Origin: Paulownia fortunei
Taxonomy: Eukaryota; Streptophyta; Magnoliopsida; Lamiales; Paulowniaceae
NCBI GenBank assembly: GCA_019321725.1
Contig: CM033111.1
Coordinates: 2,418,001-2,482,000, forward strand
Reading direction: 5' to 3'
Length of the DNA stretch: 64,000 nt
In this document: positions 24,061-37,390 of the stretch, one piece after another
How the letters are laid out: every line of letters begins with the position of its first letter
Position numbering within the stretch: the first letter of the stretch is position 1
Program-made: the position numbers and the translations under genes
Notes under the pieces: generated by a model
Told to the model about the DNA's origin: nothing
Databases searched by the model: none
What the model saw: the letters and a program-made list of their open reading frames with translations, nothing else

Positions 24061-27000
24061 AATGAATGCTCTAGATACTTTCTGATGCGTGGGTTTGTTG
24101 AAACACAATCACAATAGTCTGCTGAAGAACAAAAGGTAGAAAAGAATCCTGTTTTGGAGGGGTACCTAACCTTTTACTCTCTTGTCTTCCTGAAAAAATG
24201 TGAACTGTCTGCTTTTTGGTACCTATTGTGGGATTTAGCAGGATCCCAAATTTGCATGGTTCAGGTTAAACTATATTTCCAGTTCAATGCACAAACACAC
24301 CTTCTTTTGTCACTTCCCTGGTTTAATGAGTAATTTAATGGAGCACTTCCAAGGAAATAGATTAAGTCAATGCTTGGAAACCAATATGAATTAGATCCAC
24401 CAAAAAAGCGAAAATTAAAGGGTGATATCAAAAGATTGCATATATCAGCTGTAGTTTTTCTTTCAACCCTGAACCAGAAGTCAAGTCTTAGTGGGAAAGC
24501 TCTTAATCAGACGGTTGAACTAAGTTCAAATTAGCACTTTGTCCCGGTAACCATTCAGTGTCATTTTCGTAGGATGCCATAACAGAATCCCTATGGCCTA
24601 TGTTCTGTTTCAAGTCTTGGACTTTCTTTTCCAGCTACAGTCCGCAGAGAAAAGCATTTTCCTTGGAGGACTTCTTTCTACTGTCTGGTTTGACAGTAAA
24701 AAGGGGTCCAACATCTCGTACTTCATCAAGACTAATCTAACACCAACAGCAGTTTAGAAGTACCATGCCGTAGTCAAAAATCAAGACATCTTAATGAACA
24801 TGAGATTTGAGAACTAGTCTGAGAAGTTGCTTTCATATCTGAGTTAGATTAAGCTTAAATTTATCCCCTAGTGATTTTATAAGTTTAGTTGTTGTACATC
24901 TAGTACAGTACAAGAAAGCTGACTGAGTAAATGTAAGCACTTTGTCCAAATGCTTAGTGCGTTTTGGTCGGCCAAAAATGAAAAGATGTTAGCTACTGTG
25001 AGAGGTAGTGAGCAACTGAGGTTGACGCATAATGAAGAAATTGTGATGATGACTCCATTCTTTCAAGCTGAAGATGCCACTTCAGTTGCAATCTTCAACA
25101 ACCATTTGCATCTTTTTTAAGTCTAAGATAACATTTGTGGGATTAATTTTGTCTCTTAAGATTAGGTTATGCAATGAAAATGGCGTGCAGAGGCACGTGT
25201 CGGGGTCTGTTGAGGAAGGCAGATGGTATCCCGAATCTTGATATGATCTTTTCCTTTGTTTTCTTCTGATGTTAGTGGCGACATTGGATAGCAAATTCGT
25301 TTTTAGTTACCCAGAAGCAAAAACCATCTATTGATAAAAGTGAGAGTTAAAAGTCCATCTTTTGTTTCTGAATTTGGAATTGAGGGCCTTTGAGCCTTTG
25401 ACTTTTGGACGGGTAAAAGTGAATCATTCTGTTAAAATTCTCGTCAAATTCAGAATTGTGCAGACTACTTAACTGAAAAAGGGTAAAAGAAGGTAATTTT
25501 AGACAGGTCTGCTATTGTTGTCTTTGAAAAGCGAGCTTGCTTGTTTACATTTTTAAAGGATTGTTTTTATTTTTTATTATTTAAATCCTTCTCAATTCCA
25601 TTCGCCTTTAGGTTTGGTGTGATTCAAAGAGGTTGCCGTAAAACGAAGAAAAGTGTTAGATTCGAATAACTTTTGACAGAAAAAAATATATTTGTTTTAT
25701 TTATTTTTATTAAAAATATAATTTATTTTTATTTTCAAATTTATTAGTATTTTATATTTTTTTCTTGTACTTATCAAATTTATTTTCAAATGTATTCACA
25801 TCTTTTTATATAAAAAATATTATAAAATAAATATATTTTATTTTCAAACCTATATAATTTGTATAGAAATATAACTAATTCAAATATATTTTTATTATTA
25901 TATAAAAATTTAGTAAAAATATTTTCAACCCTTTAAATATTGAAAACATAAAAATAAATTTAAAAATAAACCAAACTAGCACTTAGTTAACTATTATTAT
26001 TTCTTAGAAAGATTTTTGGTCCACTCAAACTACTTGATCAGTATACAAAAATAACTAAGACTACTAGGGGCTGAGGTTTTTACCAAGTGTTAACGTCCTT
26101 TTTAATTTTGAGGTAAACGTAAGTTATATGGTTTTTAGCTTTATTAGTTAATTGTAAGACGTGAACGCTAGTTGTTTTATTAGTCAAACCATAACAGTTT
26201 TCTCTTTAAAACCTCCTCTTCAACTCAAGAGTCAAGACTATTTTTAACTTTATTTTATGCGCGTGGAAGAGGAGCTAATTAATTAATTGGATATCTAATA
26301 GGGGTTAACCCAACAAAAATTGGGCCCGTGCTTGGTATAAGTGGTGCTGGCTAAAAACTTGAACTTATTGCTTCAATGACCACCAAGGCACCAACCATGT
26401 ATTTTCAATTGTCATATGATCTAGGATTTTACTACGTCTCCTCAAATATGCAAGTTATAAGGGCAAGTAGATTCTTGAAGTGAACGTTAGTTTAGGTGTG
26501 GACTTCGACTTGGATAGTCGGATTCAAGTAGTTTGTATTGGCTGTTCTATAATTTTCAATTTGATACAGTCGGGTACTTAATTTTTTAAATTTTTTATTT
26601 TTTTATTTTTCCTTAGATAAGGAGGAAAAAAAAAACATAAATTATCGTTATTCTGATATAGTTGATACTTGATATTTTTAATTTTATCATTAAAATTCAA
26701 AAAATTCAACCCGAACACCCACCCTTTCGTCTTTCCTTAGAAAGAGCAGCAGCCATACATTGTATGGCTGAGAGAGTTAAAATGGTAATAACAAGAAGGT
26801 TGTGGGTGGTTTTATGTTATACTAAGGCAATTGTTTTGTTTCATACCTCTCTCATTCTATGTGTGAGAGAAGTCTCACTTAATTGGTCTCAATTCAAAAT
26901 GAATTTAGGCACTTCAAATTCATCAATATAGGTAAACATGTAATTCTTGAGAACTTAAAAGGAATTTATATAAATGATTTCTTTTAGGTATTCCTTTATA

Positions 27001-28319
27001 ATTTTTTTTATTAAAATAGAAAATTTAAAGAAAATCTTAGTAATTTGTTAATAATATTTACGAGCCATCAAAAAATTAAATTATTCAAAATCTAAGTCAA
27101 ATTATTCGATAATCTTAAAAAGAGGAATAGTGGTTGTCAGATCCATCCAAGATCGTAAGTTTGATGGACATGTGTTCCACTGGAACATAAATGCAAATTC
27201 GACTATATGAGGAGGCTATAAAGCCCAAAGTACCAATAGCCTATTGGCCTATTAGCTTATATAATAATTAGAGGACAAAAAAAATTAAGAGAATATAAAT
27301 TAAAATGAAAAGAGATCGCAGGATAATAGAAAAAGATATGGTGTGGACCCGGTCTTATCTCTTATCAAATACCTGCACACCTTTCGGTGAATCCGAAGAT
27401 ACCCATTAATCGATCAGCAAGACGACAGCCACGGGAATAAGACTGTTTAAAACATCACACGTGTCCAAGTTTATGAGCTGGATCGACGTTGCGGCAATCT
27501 GGGCCGGACAGATGGGCTTTTTAAAATATGGGCCTCACATAGAGTCTTAGCGGACAGGGCTCTTCCCTCGTGGCCCATTTTCAACCTGCGATTTTGTTTG
27601 TCAAAAGACTTTACAGCTTTAAATTGTTCTAAAAATATCCTTTTTCTTTTCTTTTCCTTTTTTGTGCTTGGGTCCAGATGAAATCATTCTTGCCCGAAAT
27701 ACCAACAATTTGAAGGTCTCGTAATTTTGTTGTACTAGCAACAGAAATTCTCCTATATTCAAAAATCATGTTGGTTGTATTAAAAGGATAAAATTAAAAA
27801 GATCTTTAATCTACACATATTCCTGAATTAAACACATTAAAGGCTTGTTTACTTGCAAAAAAGAGACCATGTAATCAAGTTATATTTTGTGTAATAATGA
27901 ATGCAACAATGGTATTGTGATAACTACACTTTAAAAATACTTAATAACAATTTTTTTTTAGATTGATTATTCTAAATCTTAAAGTCTAAACCTTAAATCT
28001 TAAGAGACATTGACATTCAACATCATAATTTAATAATTATCCTATTTTTTATTATACAAGATGCACTGCTACCGCGAGATAGAACTATATATTTCAAATT
28101 TATTGAGGTCAAAATAAATTTGGGTGTTTTCATGTCTTAATATATTATAGGGAAATGAGATAAAGTTTTTTAGGTAGATGTTAAAACCTTCCATCAAATA
28201 ACAACCATCACAAAAGTGAGGGTAAGTTTTCCCACAAATAATAATTTTGTAGCTCTTATTCTTATTTCTCTAGAAAGTCTTCTTTCCCTCGACCATATAT
28301 GTACTTCCATGCTAGTCTA
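24061..28319. other. Intergenic region with possible transposon remnants
   Basis: 24.1-25.6 kb is the upstream region of the PSY-like gene with no coding signal. 25.6-26.0 kb is very AT-rich and is bounded by AGGTTTGGTGTGATT on the left and AATAAACCAAACTAGC on the right, a weak terminal inverted repeat suggesting an old MITE. 26-28.3 kb is AT-rich with no supported gene; the open frame at 26662-26931 has no domain. The Helitron begins immediately after. Confidence 0.35.
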
Positions 28320-28639
28320 TCTATACTATTATAAAAGTGTGAATGTTTCTTTTAAATTTTTATCAGACTAAAATACCCTTGTAATATTATTAATTCTAAT
28401 GATAGTTATGTAATTTAATAATAATGTAATTTTGAAATAAATAATATATATTTTTTAATTGATCAATAATGTTATATGATAATTACAATAAAAGAACACC
28501 AATAGTTCAAGTCAAACTCTACTCTTATTTATTTGATATTCTGAAAAAATATATAAAAATTATATTTATAAGTACTTTACTTTTTTTTTCTCTTTTGTAT
28601 ATTTATGTGTTCATATTTCGATTCAATTATTTTGTTAAA

Positions 28640-29960
28640 TAAATTTTAAAAAATAAAAACTTAAATAGTTTAAATTTAAATAACAAAATCTAATTGTATT
28701 TTGAATTTATTATTTTTAGTTTGACAAGTTAAAATTAAAAAAAAAAGGTATAATATTAATTAATAAAAATAAAATAAGATATAAAAAATATTTATAAAAC
28801 TTGTAAAAATTAAAATTTTAAAATTAAACCGAATACTGAATTATTATGAAAATAAAAATTAAATACCAAATTGAATTTTTTGCTCGACTTTAATAAATAC
28901 CCAATTTTCAGTTTCGAATTGATTCTGTCAATTTATAGAATTGTGGTCATCCCTATAAAAAGTCACATTGTATTAGAATAAAAAAAAATATGATACACTA
29001 TAAAAAATTATATTATTATACAATATGTCTATGTGAATAAACTAAATATATCTCACAATATTCAGTTTAATTATATTCATTAAAATTAATATGAAAAATA
29101 ATATTTATTTTTTTATATCAATTCAAAGACACATTCCTCTATTGTATTTGTAATTTTGGTTATTCCATTTATTAAAAAAATAGAATAGAACAAACCTATA
29201 TATTAAAGTGCATTCATAATTAATATTGGATCTTTTTCAAATCATAGGACTAAATTTGAAAGGTATCCTCAACTATGAAACTAAAAGTGTATTTTCCCGT
29301 ACTTGGGAGATACAAAAATAATTATATCAATTAATGAAATATTTGATTCATTTAACATATAATTTCTCAAACCATCTCTAAAAACATGCGTAAAAATTAT
29401 ATTTGTAACTATTTTACCATTTGTTTTATCTTTTGTCCATTTTCGATTAAGTGATTTTGTTAAATAATTTAAAAAAATAATAATAAAATTTAATTGTATT
29501 TTGAGTTTATTATTTGTAGTTTGATAAGTTAAAATTAAGAAAAAAAGTATAAGATTAATTAATAAATATAAAATAAGATATAACAACTATTTATAAAAAT
29601 TATAAAAATTAAAATTCGATATTTTGTACTATTCGACAAATCAAAATAAAAAACAAAAATCAAAGCGAATACCAATTTTTTATGAAAATATATCTCGCAA
29701 TATCCAGTTTAATTAGACTCATTATAATTAATGTGAAAATAATATTTATTTTTCATATCAATTCAAAAGCGCATTCTACTATCATATTTATAATATTGGT
29801 TATTCCACTTTCTGAAAAAATAGAATACAACAAAACTTAAAGTGCATTCATGACTAAAATTGATTTTTTTTTTAACCATGGAACTAAATTTGCAAGACCT
29901 CCATAAACTACCAGACTAAAAGTGTATTTTCTGTACTTGTAAGATATGAAAATAATTATA
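28640..29960. repeat. Internal direct duplication in the Helitron, third partial copy at 31090-31370
   Basis: A block at about 28640-29340 recurs at about 29470-29960. Shared landmarks in order are TAATTGTATTTTGA, then AAATAAGATATAA, then CAGTTTAATTA, then ATCAATTCAAA, then GGTTATTCCA. The first part of the block appears a third time at 31098-31250. Copies differ by many substitutions and small gaps, so the duplications are not recent. Confidence 0.6.
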
Positions 29961-31509
29961 TAAATTAATGGAGCATTTGATTTCTTTGATATTTACTTTC
30001 TCAAACAATCCATATTTGAACTTTATATCATATTAACCAATTATAAGATCATATTCCAAAAGCGATGTTATCCATTATATTTTACATATTTTACGCACAA
30101 AATTCAAAATCTATTTTAATAATTTGACTTATCTTTTGTCGTTGTAATTATAATAGTTCGGTTGTAATTGCATCTGATATTTAACTTGATAATTTTTTTC
30201 ACTTTTGGAATTTATTCTAAATCACTCCTAGATTCATTTTATGAAAAAAAATAATTTTTTTGAGTTGATCATTTAATCCAATGAATTTTATTTATACTAT
30301 TTCATTGTCAGAACATTATAGTTTTAATTACTTTCTCTTTCTACTTTTCTTTCAAACATTATTTTTCTTTTTCGGATATGAAAATATATTCGTCACTTGC
30401 ATTTTTCAGGAATTATATTTTCCCCCAGAATACTAAATTAATTATTACTACATTTAAATATTCTTATACCCTAAAATGTCACTAATTACAACGTAATAAC
30501 ATTAACAAAATATTTATTATTGAAAATATCTCTCATTAACTATAACAAAATAATATTGACAATATATCTACAATTAAAAAGGTCTTTCAAAATATATCGT
30601 ATCATTTCTCTCAACAAAACATATCATTTCTCTCAACAAAACGTACACATTTTTATTTTGTATATATCCTCCAAACTTACTTCCCAAAACACATTCTTCC
30701 AAAACATTCTTCTCAAAATGACTAGAAATGAAACCTAACAAAGCCTAAAATAATTTAACAGAATCAAACATGGCAAAAATAAGTTGTATGAACCTTCATA
30801 CTTATATCATTGCATTTCAACATAGATATTTTAAAAATATATACATTATAAAATAATTTAATACTATATTTACTTATGTATTTCTTGATTTTTTTTATAT
30901 TATTCTACTGAACAAATTATAGAATTGATAGATAATTGGAGCATTTTAAAAAGTATATGTAAGGGGTAAAATAAAATTAATAATAAATTTTTTAAGGTAA
31001 TCTTACAAAGATAAAATATTATTATGTCTATATATTACACTACTGCAAAGCTATATAACATATTTTCAACTCAACTTCTTCTTTATTTTCATTTCTTAAC
31101 AAAATTTAATTGTATTTTGAATTTATTATTTTCAGTTTGGCAAGTAAAAAGTAAGAAAAAATATATAAAATTAAATAACAAATATAAAATAAGATATAAA
31201 AATTATTTATAAAATTTGTAAAAATTAAATTCAATATTTGTTACAGTTCGATAAATTTGAATAAAAAATTAAAATCAAACCGAATACTAAATTTTTATAA
31301 AAAATAAAATTAAACATCAAATCAAAAAAATTTGTTCAGCTACATACTTAATTTTCAGTGTTGATTTGTCAAATCTCTTTCATCTGTAAAGAACAAGTAT
31401 CACCTATAAATTATGAACTGAAAGATTTGTTGTAATGTCAACTACAATTTTTTGTTTTGTAATGCCTCAATTTATATTTTTTTAAAATACTTAAAATTTT
31501 ATTAGAGAA

Positions 31510-34190
31510 AAACATCATTGAAGCATGATTCACTGTAGCACAAAGTTTTGATACATAGCAATCATGTAATGTGAAGAAAAATTCAATATACAAGTAATTA
31601 AAGAAAAAATAATTTGATTATTTAAGATGACCGTGCTCAATTAAAGTAGTTTAAAAATATTATGTATAGGCCGTATGCACACCAAATAATATGTAAAAAC
31701 TGATAAATAACTGTAAATCCTTAAATATTGGATATGTATTTTACATAATTTTTAATCATAGACCCTAATCCTTTCACTTAGTTCCACATGTATTCATCAT
31801 TAAAAAATATATATAACTAAATTATAGTTTTATTTATGTTGTAAAATAGATATTTTTTAAATATTAATTATCTATCTTACTTAGCATTTAGATTTTTTTA
31901 ATTTGTCAAAATTCTTCAATCTCTACACAACAAGTATCACCTACAAAGTATGAACTAAAAGAGAGTCTCTTACTTTGTTGCAATGTCATATCGATCAATA
32001 ATTAGTTTATGAAATATTTTGAAATATTTTATTTTTATTAATTATATTTCATTTAATGTTTTTTAATTTATGAAGTATCATATAATATATTAATTTTACT
32101 CAAATATATTATTAAATTAATTATATTATTTAATAATATATTTGAATAAAATTAAAATATTATAAGATGTTTAATAAATAAAAAATATTATATAAAAATA
32201 TAATCAATAAAAATAAAATATTTTAAAATATTTCATAAAATAATTATTGATCGATATAATATTGCAACAAAATAAGACACTTTCGTAGCTTATACTTTCT
32301 AAGCGACACTTATTTTTTAGAGATTAAAAGTTGGAATTTTTTTACATTACATGATTATTAGGTATCATAACTTTGTTCTATAATGAATCATGCTTCAAGT
32401 TTGTGTATTCATAATAAAAATAAAATATTAGTTAGTATTAATAATATAATATATTACTTATGAAAAAATATTTGTACCTGCAGTCAAAACTTATCTGTAC
32501 ACAATATTTTTAATCCATATCTTTCCTCTTACATTTGAGGTGTCTAGTTTAACAGTATTTTGATTATAGATATTGAACTTTTGGTGGCAAAAAAAAAATA
32601 TAACTGGTTATGAGAAGACACTGAATGAAGCAAATAAACATCAATATTTGGAATTATTTATTCATGACTTTTTTTTATTGTAATGACAAAGTAAAGTTTA
32701 AGATGAAATTGTTTACATCAAAATTGAAATTGATAACTTTCATTTTCAGCTGCTGACAACAGTACTCTATGTATAAAGACTTGATTTCCTGTATATTGCT
32801 CAAATACAATATCTATATTATTTACATTATTTTTAAAGTCCTACATACTATTGTTATACCTATACAATTCATTTGATTGGTCCAAATTTCTCAAAATAAT
32901 TATTGGACAATTTTTTTTTCAGCACGAACTTATGAGGATGCAAGGCATTTGGCTTAAAGAGTTTAAAATATTATCTTTATAATAGTTATTTGTGTCATCA
33001 ACAGCTTCACAAAACTGTAAAAAATTCTTACTTTTTGAGAAAATATAAAGATCAACGTATTATTCAATTTATCAACGTGTTTATGTTTAACAACTAATAT
33101 TGTTCGACTTGTCATGTAATGAGTTGAGTGAGCATTCATATTTAAAGTTGGAAAAATAACCCTAATAAGTTGTAATATTGAATTTTCTTCATTGTCATAC
33201 TCAATAATCATATTTTCTGAAATTTTGATATTACGTTTAATATCACTTAGTTCCTCACTATTTCTAACTTTAAGTAAGAACTCACTTAAGTTTGAATCAT
33301 TTCTCGACTTATGTTCTTTGATAAAAAATTTTTAATTTTGGGCTACAAATAAGATTTCAGCAAACTTGCAGAAATAGTTTGATAAATTATTGTGCTAGAA
33401 ATAATTGGTAATACTTGTCTATAATCAATAGTTGATTAAATAAAATATCTCAAATGTAAGAAAAAGATATAAACTAAAAATATTATGTATAGATAAATTT
33501 TGAGTTTACGTACAAATATTTTTTTCTTAAATAATACATTATATATTATTAGTAGTAACTAATATTTTATTTTTATTAGAAAAAAACAACGTTGAAGCAT
33601 GATTCACTGTAACACAAAATTCTGATATCTAATAATCATGTAATGTGAAGAAAATTGCAACATACAAAAAATAATTTAATTACTTATGATGGTCATACTA
33701 AATTAAAATAGTTTAATAATATTATGTATAGGTCGTATATACACCGAATAATATGTAAAAAATGACATATAATTCTATAGATATTTAAATATTGAATATG
33801 TATTTTATTTAATTTTTAATCAAGGATCCTAATCCTTTCACTTAATTCCATATGTATTCATCATTAAAGAATAAATATAGCTAAATTATAGTTTTATTTA
33901 TGTTTGTAAAATGGATATTTTTTAATATTAATTATCTATTTTTCTTTGCATTTAAATTTTTTTAATTTGTCAAATTTTTTCAATCTTTAGAGAAAAAGTA
34001 ACGGTTACAAAGTATGAGTTGGAAGAGAATCTTTTACTTTATTGCAATGTAATATCGATCAATAATTAATTTATGAAATATTTTAAAATATTTTATTTTT
34101 ATTGATTATATTATATTTAATATTTTATAATTTATAAAATAACTTATAATATCTTAATTTTACTCAAATAAATTATTAAATAATACAATC
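31510..34190. repeat. Second duplicated block, copies at about 31510-32120 and 33580-34190
   Basis: Both copies begin near TTGAAGCATGATTCACTGTA (31518 and 33592) and run through GTAATGTGAAGAAAA, TATTCATCATTAAA, TTATAGTTTTATTTATG and TATCGATCAATAATTA to an AT-rich end. The second copy runs almost to the Helitron 3' terminus. An inverted relative of the same block lies at about 32125-32400, making the palindrome listed next. Confidence 0.65.
31900..32400. repeat. Large imperfect palindrome (foldback), centre near 32122
   Basis: The left arm contains, in order, AAGTATCACCTACAAAGTAT, TTGCAATGTCATATCGATCA and AATATTTTATTTTTATTAAT. The right arm carries their complements in reverse order: TAATCAATAAAAATAAAATA, TGATCGATATAATATTGCAA, then a diverged copy of the first. 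The outermost right sequence, ACATGATTATTAGGTATCAT, complements a segment at 31545-31575. RNA or single-stranded DNA from here could fold into a hairpin of about 200 bp. It may be a nested foldback transposon or an inverted duplication. Confidence 0.65.
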
Positions 34191-34247
34191 ATTTAACTAT
34201 AATTATATAAATAACGTGTGTTGCACGTGTTACTTAACACTTGCTAG

Positions 34248-35117
34248 TGTTATTAAAGATACGAATTCTTCCTCAAAGAGTGAAGGATTTAGCCTAGCAG
34301 AGTTTCTGAATTTGTGGTTCTCTGGAGGTATATCAATATTCGTAGATAGGCATATGTTTAATTTTCAACCCACCCACACCCCCTCCACCACCAAAAATAA
34401 AAATAAAAATAAACAAATAAAAAAGTTGCCCTTGAGTTGATATAAACTATTAAAATTTTACCAGCACAATGTTATTCTAGTGAAAAATTGACCAAATAGC
34501 AAAAGTTGAAATTTTCTTACTGGAAAAAATGTTGAAGTAATTTTTTAAACGACATTATATATGATTCCCTTGTGTAGAGACATAATTCAAATGCTAAGTA
34601 AATGTACAGACATAATTCAAATGCTAAGTAAATGTACAAATTGGTAAATTGAGGACCTAAAGGTGCTGCTCAAAAACTTTGACAAATGACTAATAATTGT
34701 ACAAAATACTTGCAAGAATTGGGAAAGTGAAAGCTGATCTAGACAGAAAGGATAATGGGAAAAATCCAAAGGACCCCTATCCTTTCTACAACTGGTGGCG
34801 CTTGGACAGAATAAAAACCCATCGAAACAACACTCTCTCACATCCAATAGAAAGATTTTACTTAAGCCACAAAGCAAACTTCTTGTACCCAAAAAAAACA
34901 AACTTGTGGCTGAGAATTTCACTCCCCACTGCTGACGTGGAACAGAAGATTTGAATGCACACCGCTAAATGAAGGAAAAATAAAAGGTAAATTGAATAGA
35001 AAGACCAAAAAAAATTCCAAACATGCATTGAAAAGAGAAAGGAAGTGTAAAGAAAGAAAATACAACAAAAGAAGGAAGACTTTAGAGGATAGACAGAGAA
35101 ACAACAGCTGCTGCAGC
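34248..35117. other. Upstream region and leader of the CDF gene
   Basis: Only about 0.9 kb separates the Helitron end from the CDF start codon. The reading frame of the CDF start stays open upstream to an in-frame ATG at 34992 (a Lys/Arg-rich stretch beginning MNRKTKKNSKHALK). This is an untranslated leader or, less likely, an N-terminal extension. A small direct repeat (GACATAATTCAAATGCTAAG) occurs at about 34580 and again at about 34608. Confidence 0.4.
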
Positions 35118-37390
35118 ATGTCAGAATTCATAAAAGAATCTGCAATTAAGCTGTTTGGAAAGAGCATATCTTTGTTCCCTGACAAGGTTGTTTCTGATGA
35201 TAACACAGCGGCTGATCTTCTTGAACAGAGACAGAGTTCCCCGGAAACATCAACATCGCAAGACAGCAAGGTTGGTTATGTACTATGAAAAAGTAATGTA
35301 CTTGTGTGTCACTATGTGTGTGTGTGTGTGTTTTGAAAGATTGATTTATATGCAATTTGAGAGGAACCCATTTCTTTGGAGTTGGAAAGTAATGATGGGT
35401 TGGTTTCACTTTTTGGGGAAATGTTGGAATTTGATGATTTTGTTATAGATTTCGTAATTTGGAACCCAGAGGGTTGCAATGGGGACATAGTGTTTCATGT
35501 GTAGATCGAATTTTGGAATCTGTTATCCGTAATTTGTAAAAACAAACGGATTTCTTAAGAAATCAAGCAACTTGTTGGTTGATCAGATTCTTGTAGCCCC
35601 TAATTTCCCTCATTAACTTTTTGATATTCAAACTGTTGGCTGTTCCTTACATAGAATTTTACTTGTAGAAGAATAGGGGAATATTGTTGTGTTTTTAGTT
35701 TTACTTGTACGCAATTCTTTCCTATTTTGGATCTTTCTTTTTATTCTCCCTTGGTATTGTGTAAGGAGACAGGACCAGACACCATCCATGCCTTTTTGCT
35801 TCTTTTGCTAGTAAAATTTTCCTAAATCTTTCCTGAAATCTAAATGGAGCATTTAGCTACCTTACATTTTCTGTCAGTGTTAGTAAAGGCTAATAACTTA
35901 TTCTACTTTTATATATTAAAACAAATTATTCAATTCAGCATCTTTTGTTTGCTCATGTAATTGGTAGTCTTCATCCCCATTGAAATGAAGGGAATTCTGT
36001 CAAGCATTAAGTTGGGAAAAATTATAATGTTCCACGTTAATTTTAGTCGAAAAGGTCATTATGTACAATGCAACGAGTCGTGGTTAAACAAAGACAATGT
36101 ATCTGGATCTTATTCTCTGAAGATTCAATACGGGCGATAAATAGTTTGTGTTTCTTACGTGACATTACTTTCTATTAACAGGATGTATCAGGAGGAGATT
36201 TAACTTGGAGTAAAGAGAAAGATGATTCCATGAGTCCAACTGGAGAAACATTGACAGAACTAGCAACATCATCTGCTAACAGTGACGAAACCAAGAAACA
36301 AGGAGGTCAAGAGAAAGACCGCTTGTCCCCAGAAACTGCCGAGGAGGAGGAACCAAGTGAGAGCAGTGCCTCTCAAGAGAAGACACTTACAAAGCTTCCC
36401 TGTCCTCGGTGTAGTAGCATGGACACTAAGTTTTGTTACTACAACAATTACAATGCCAACCAGCCCCGTCATTTATGCAAAAACTGTCAAAGATATTGGA
36501 CAGCTGGAGGAACAATGAGAAATGTGCCAGTTGGATCAGGTCGCCGGAAAAACAAAAATTATCCTTTTACAAATTATGATCATACAATGGTTATGGATGC
36601 CTTTCAAGCGACTCAAGCTGATGCTATAAATGGGATTCATTCTTTCAAACCTAATGACTTCCTTATTTTTGGCTCAGATAGACCACTTGGTGAATTTATG
36701 GCCTCTACCTTAAAACTTTCAGAAAGATCACAAAATTGTGCCCAGAAAAATGAGTTTTATGAACACTCAAGTAGATCTTCTAGTGCAACTTCAAATTCAA
36801 CTGAAAAACGGAGCAATGCTGATATGCTAGAATCAGGTTCAGGAAGTTTCCAGGACATGCCTTCCCAAGTACCATGCTTCAATCAGCCTCCCTGGACTTG
36901 TCCACAGAACTTTGTGCACTGGAGGTCTCCAAAGCCACCACCTGCTTTTGGTTCTTCGGGCTTTCCTATCACCTTTAATCCCACAACACGGTATTGGGGC
37001 TGTGCTGTACCGAGTCCTTGGAATGTGTCATGGGTTTCCCCTACATCTTCTTCTTCTGGTCCAGCTGCCCTATGCAGGAGTCCTACTTCTTCTAATCTGA
37101 GGAAACATTCTAGGGAAGGAACCTTACTTAGACCATCAAACTCGGCAAACGAAGATCTCTCAGAGAAAAGAAATGCAGAGAGATGTGTGTTGATTCCGAA
37201 GACCCTGAATGAGGCTGCATCAACACTGGGAATTAAGAATGAGAATACTAGTTCAATTGATGGGACAAGTTTCTGTAAGGCCTTTCAATCAAAGGGGCAC
37301 AGGAATAGTAACATAGATATTAATACCATGGTGTTGCGAGCTAATCCAGCGGCCTTATCCCGGTCACTCAACTTCCATGAGAGTGCATAA
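35118..37390 (+). CDS. Cycling Dof factor (CDF), CDF5/CDF6-like
   Basis: Nuclear Dof-type transcription factor. Arabidopsis CDFs repress CONSTANS and FT, and are removed by the FKF1-GIGANTEA ubiquitin ligase to time flowering. Exon 1 is 35118-35270 and exon 2 is 36182-37390, with a 911-bp GT-AG intron in phase 0, giving 453 aa. The N-terminus has the conserved AIKLFGKSI motif at residues 9-17. The Dof finger has ligands C125, C128, C150 and C153 ([18 protein letters not shown], then [14 protein letters not shown]), spaced CX2C-X21-CX2C, followed by the basic [29 protein letters not shown] middle region follows. The C-terminal FKF1/GI-binding motif is present (KAFQSKG, then [17 protein letters not shown]). 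The start at 35118 ([13 protein letters not shown]) is preferred to an in-frame ATG at 34992 because the family begins just before the IKLFG motif. All family motifs are intact. Confidence 0.95.

Larger units (their letters stand above)
28320..34247 (+). mobile_element. Candidate non-autonomous Helitron (about 5.9 kb)
   Basis: Helitrons are rolling-circle transposons that start with TC, end with CTRR after a small hairpin, insert between A and T and make no target duplication. All of these are seen. The left end is A|TCTATACTATTATAAAAG, with TC at 28320-28321. The right end is CTAG at 34244-34247 followed by T. A 5-bp-stem hairpin (ACGTG-TGTTG-CACGT, 34214-34228) lies 15 bases before CTAG. 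The interior is extremely AT-rich with no long open frame; no Rep or helicase domain is visible, so it cannot move by itself. It holds several internal duplications and a large palindrome, annotated separately, which suggest nested insertions or repeated template switching. Both ends match common plant Helitron termini as I recall them. The alternative is chance agreement of two short ends in AT-rich DNA. Confidence 0.7.

Noticed and set aside
28320..34247. LTR retrotransposon as explanation for the internal repeats
   Set aside because: The duplicated blocks do not lie at the ends, no TG..CA boundaries were seen, and there is no primer-binding site or polymerase coding sequence.
34919..35269. 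116-codon minus-strand open frame opposite CDF exon 1
   Set aside because: Antisense shadow without a domain; no independent evidence for an antisense gene.
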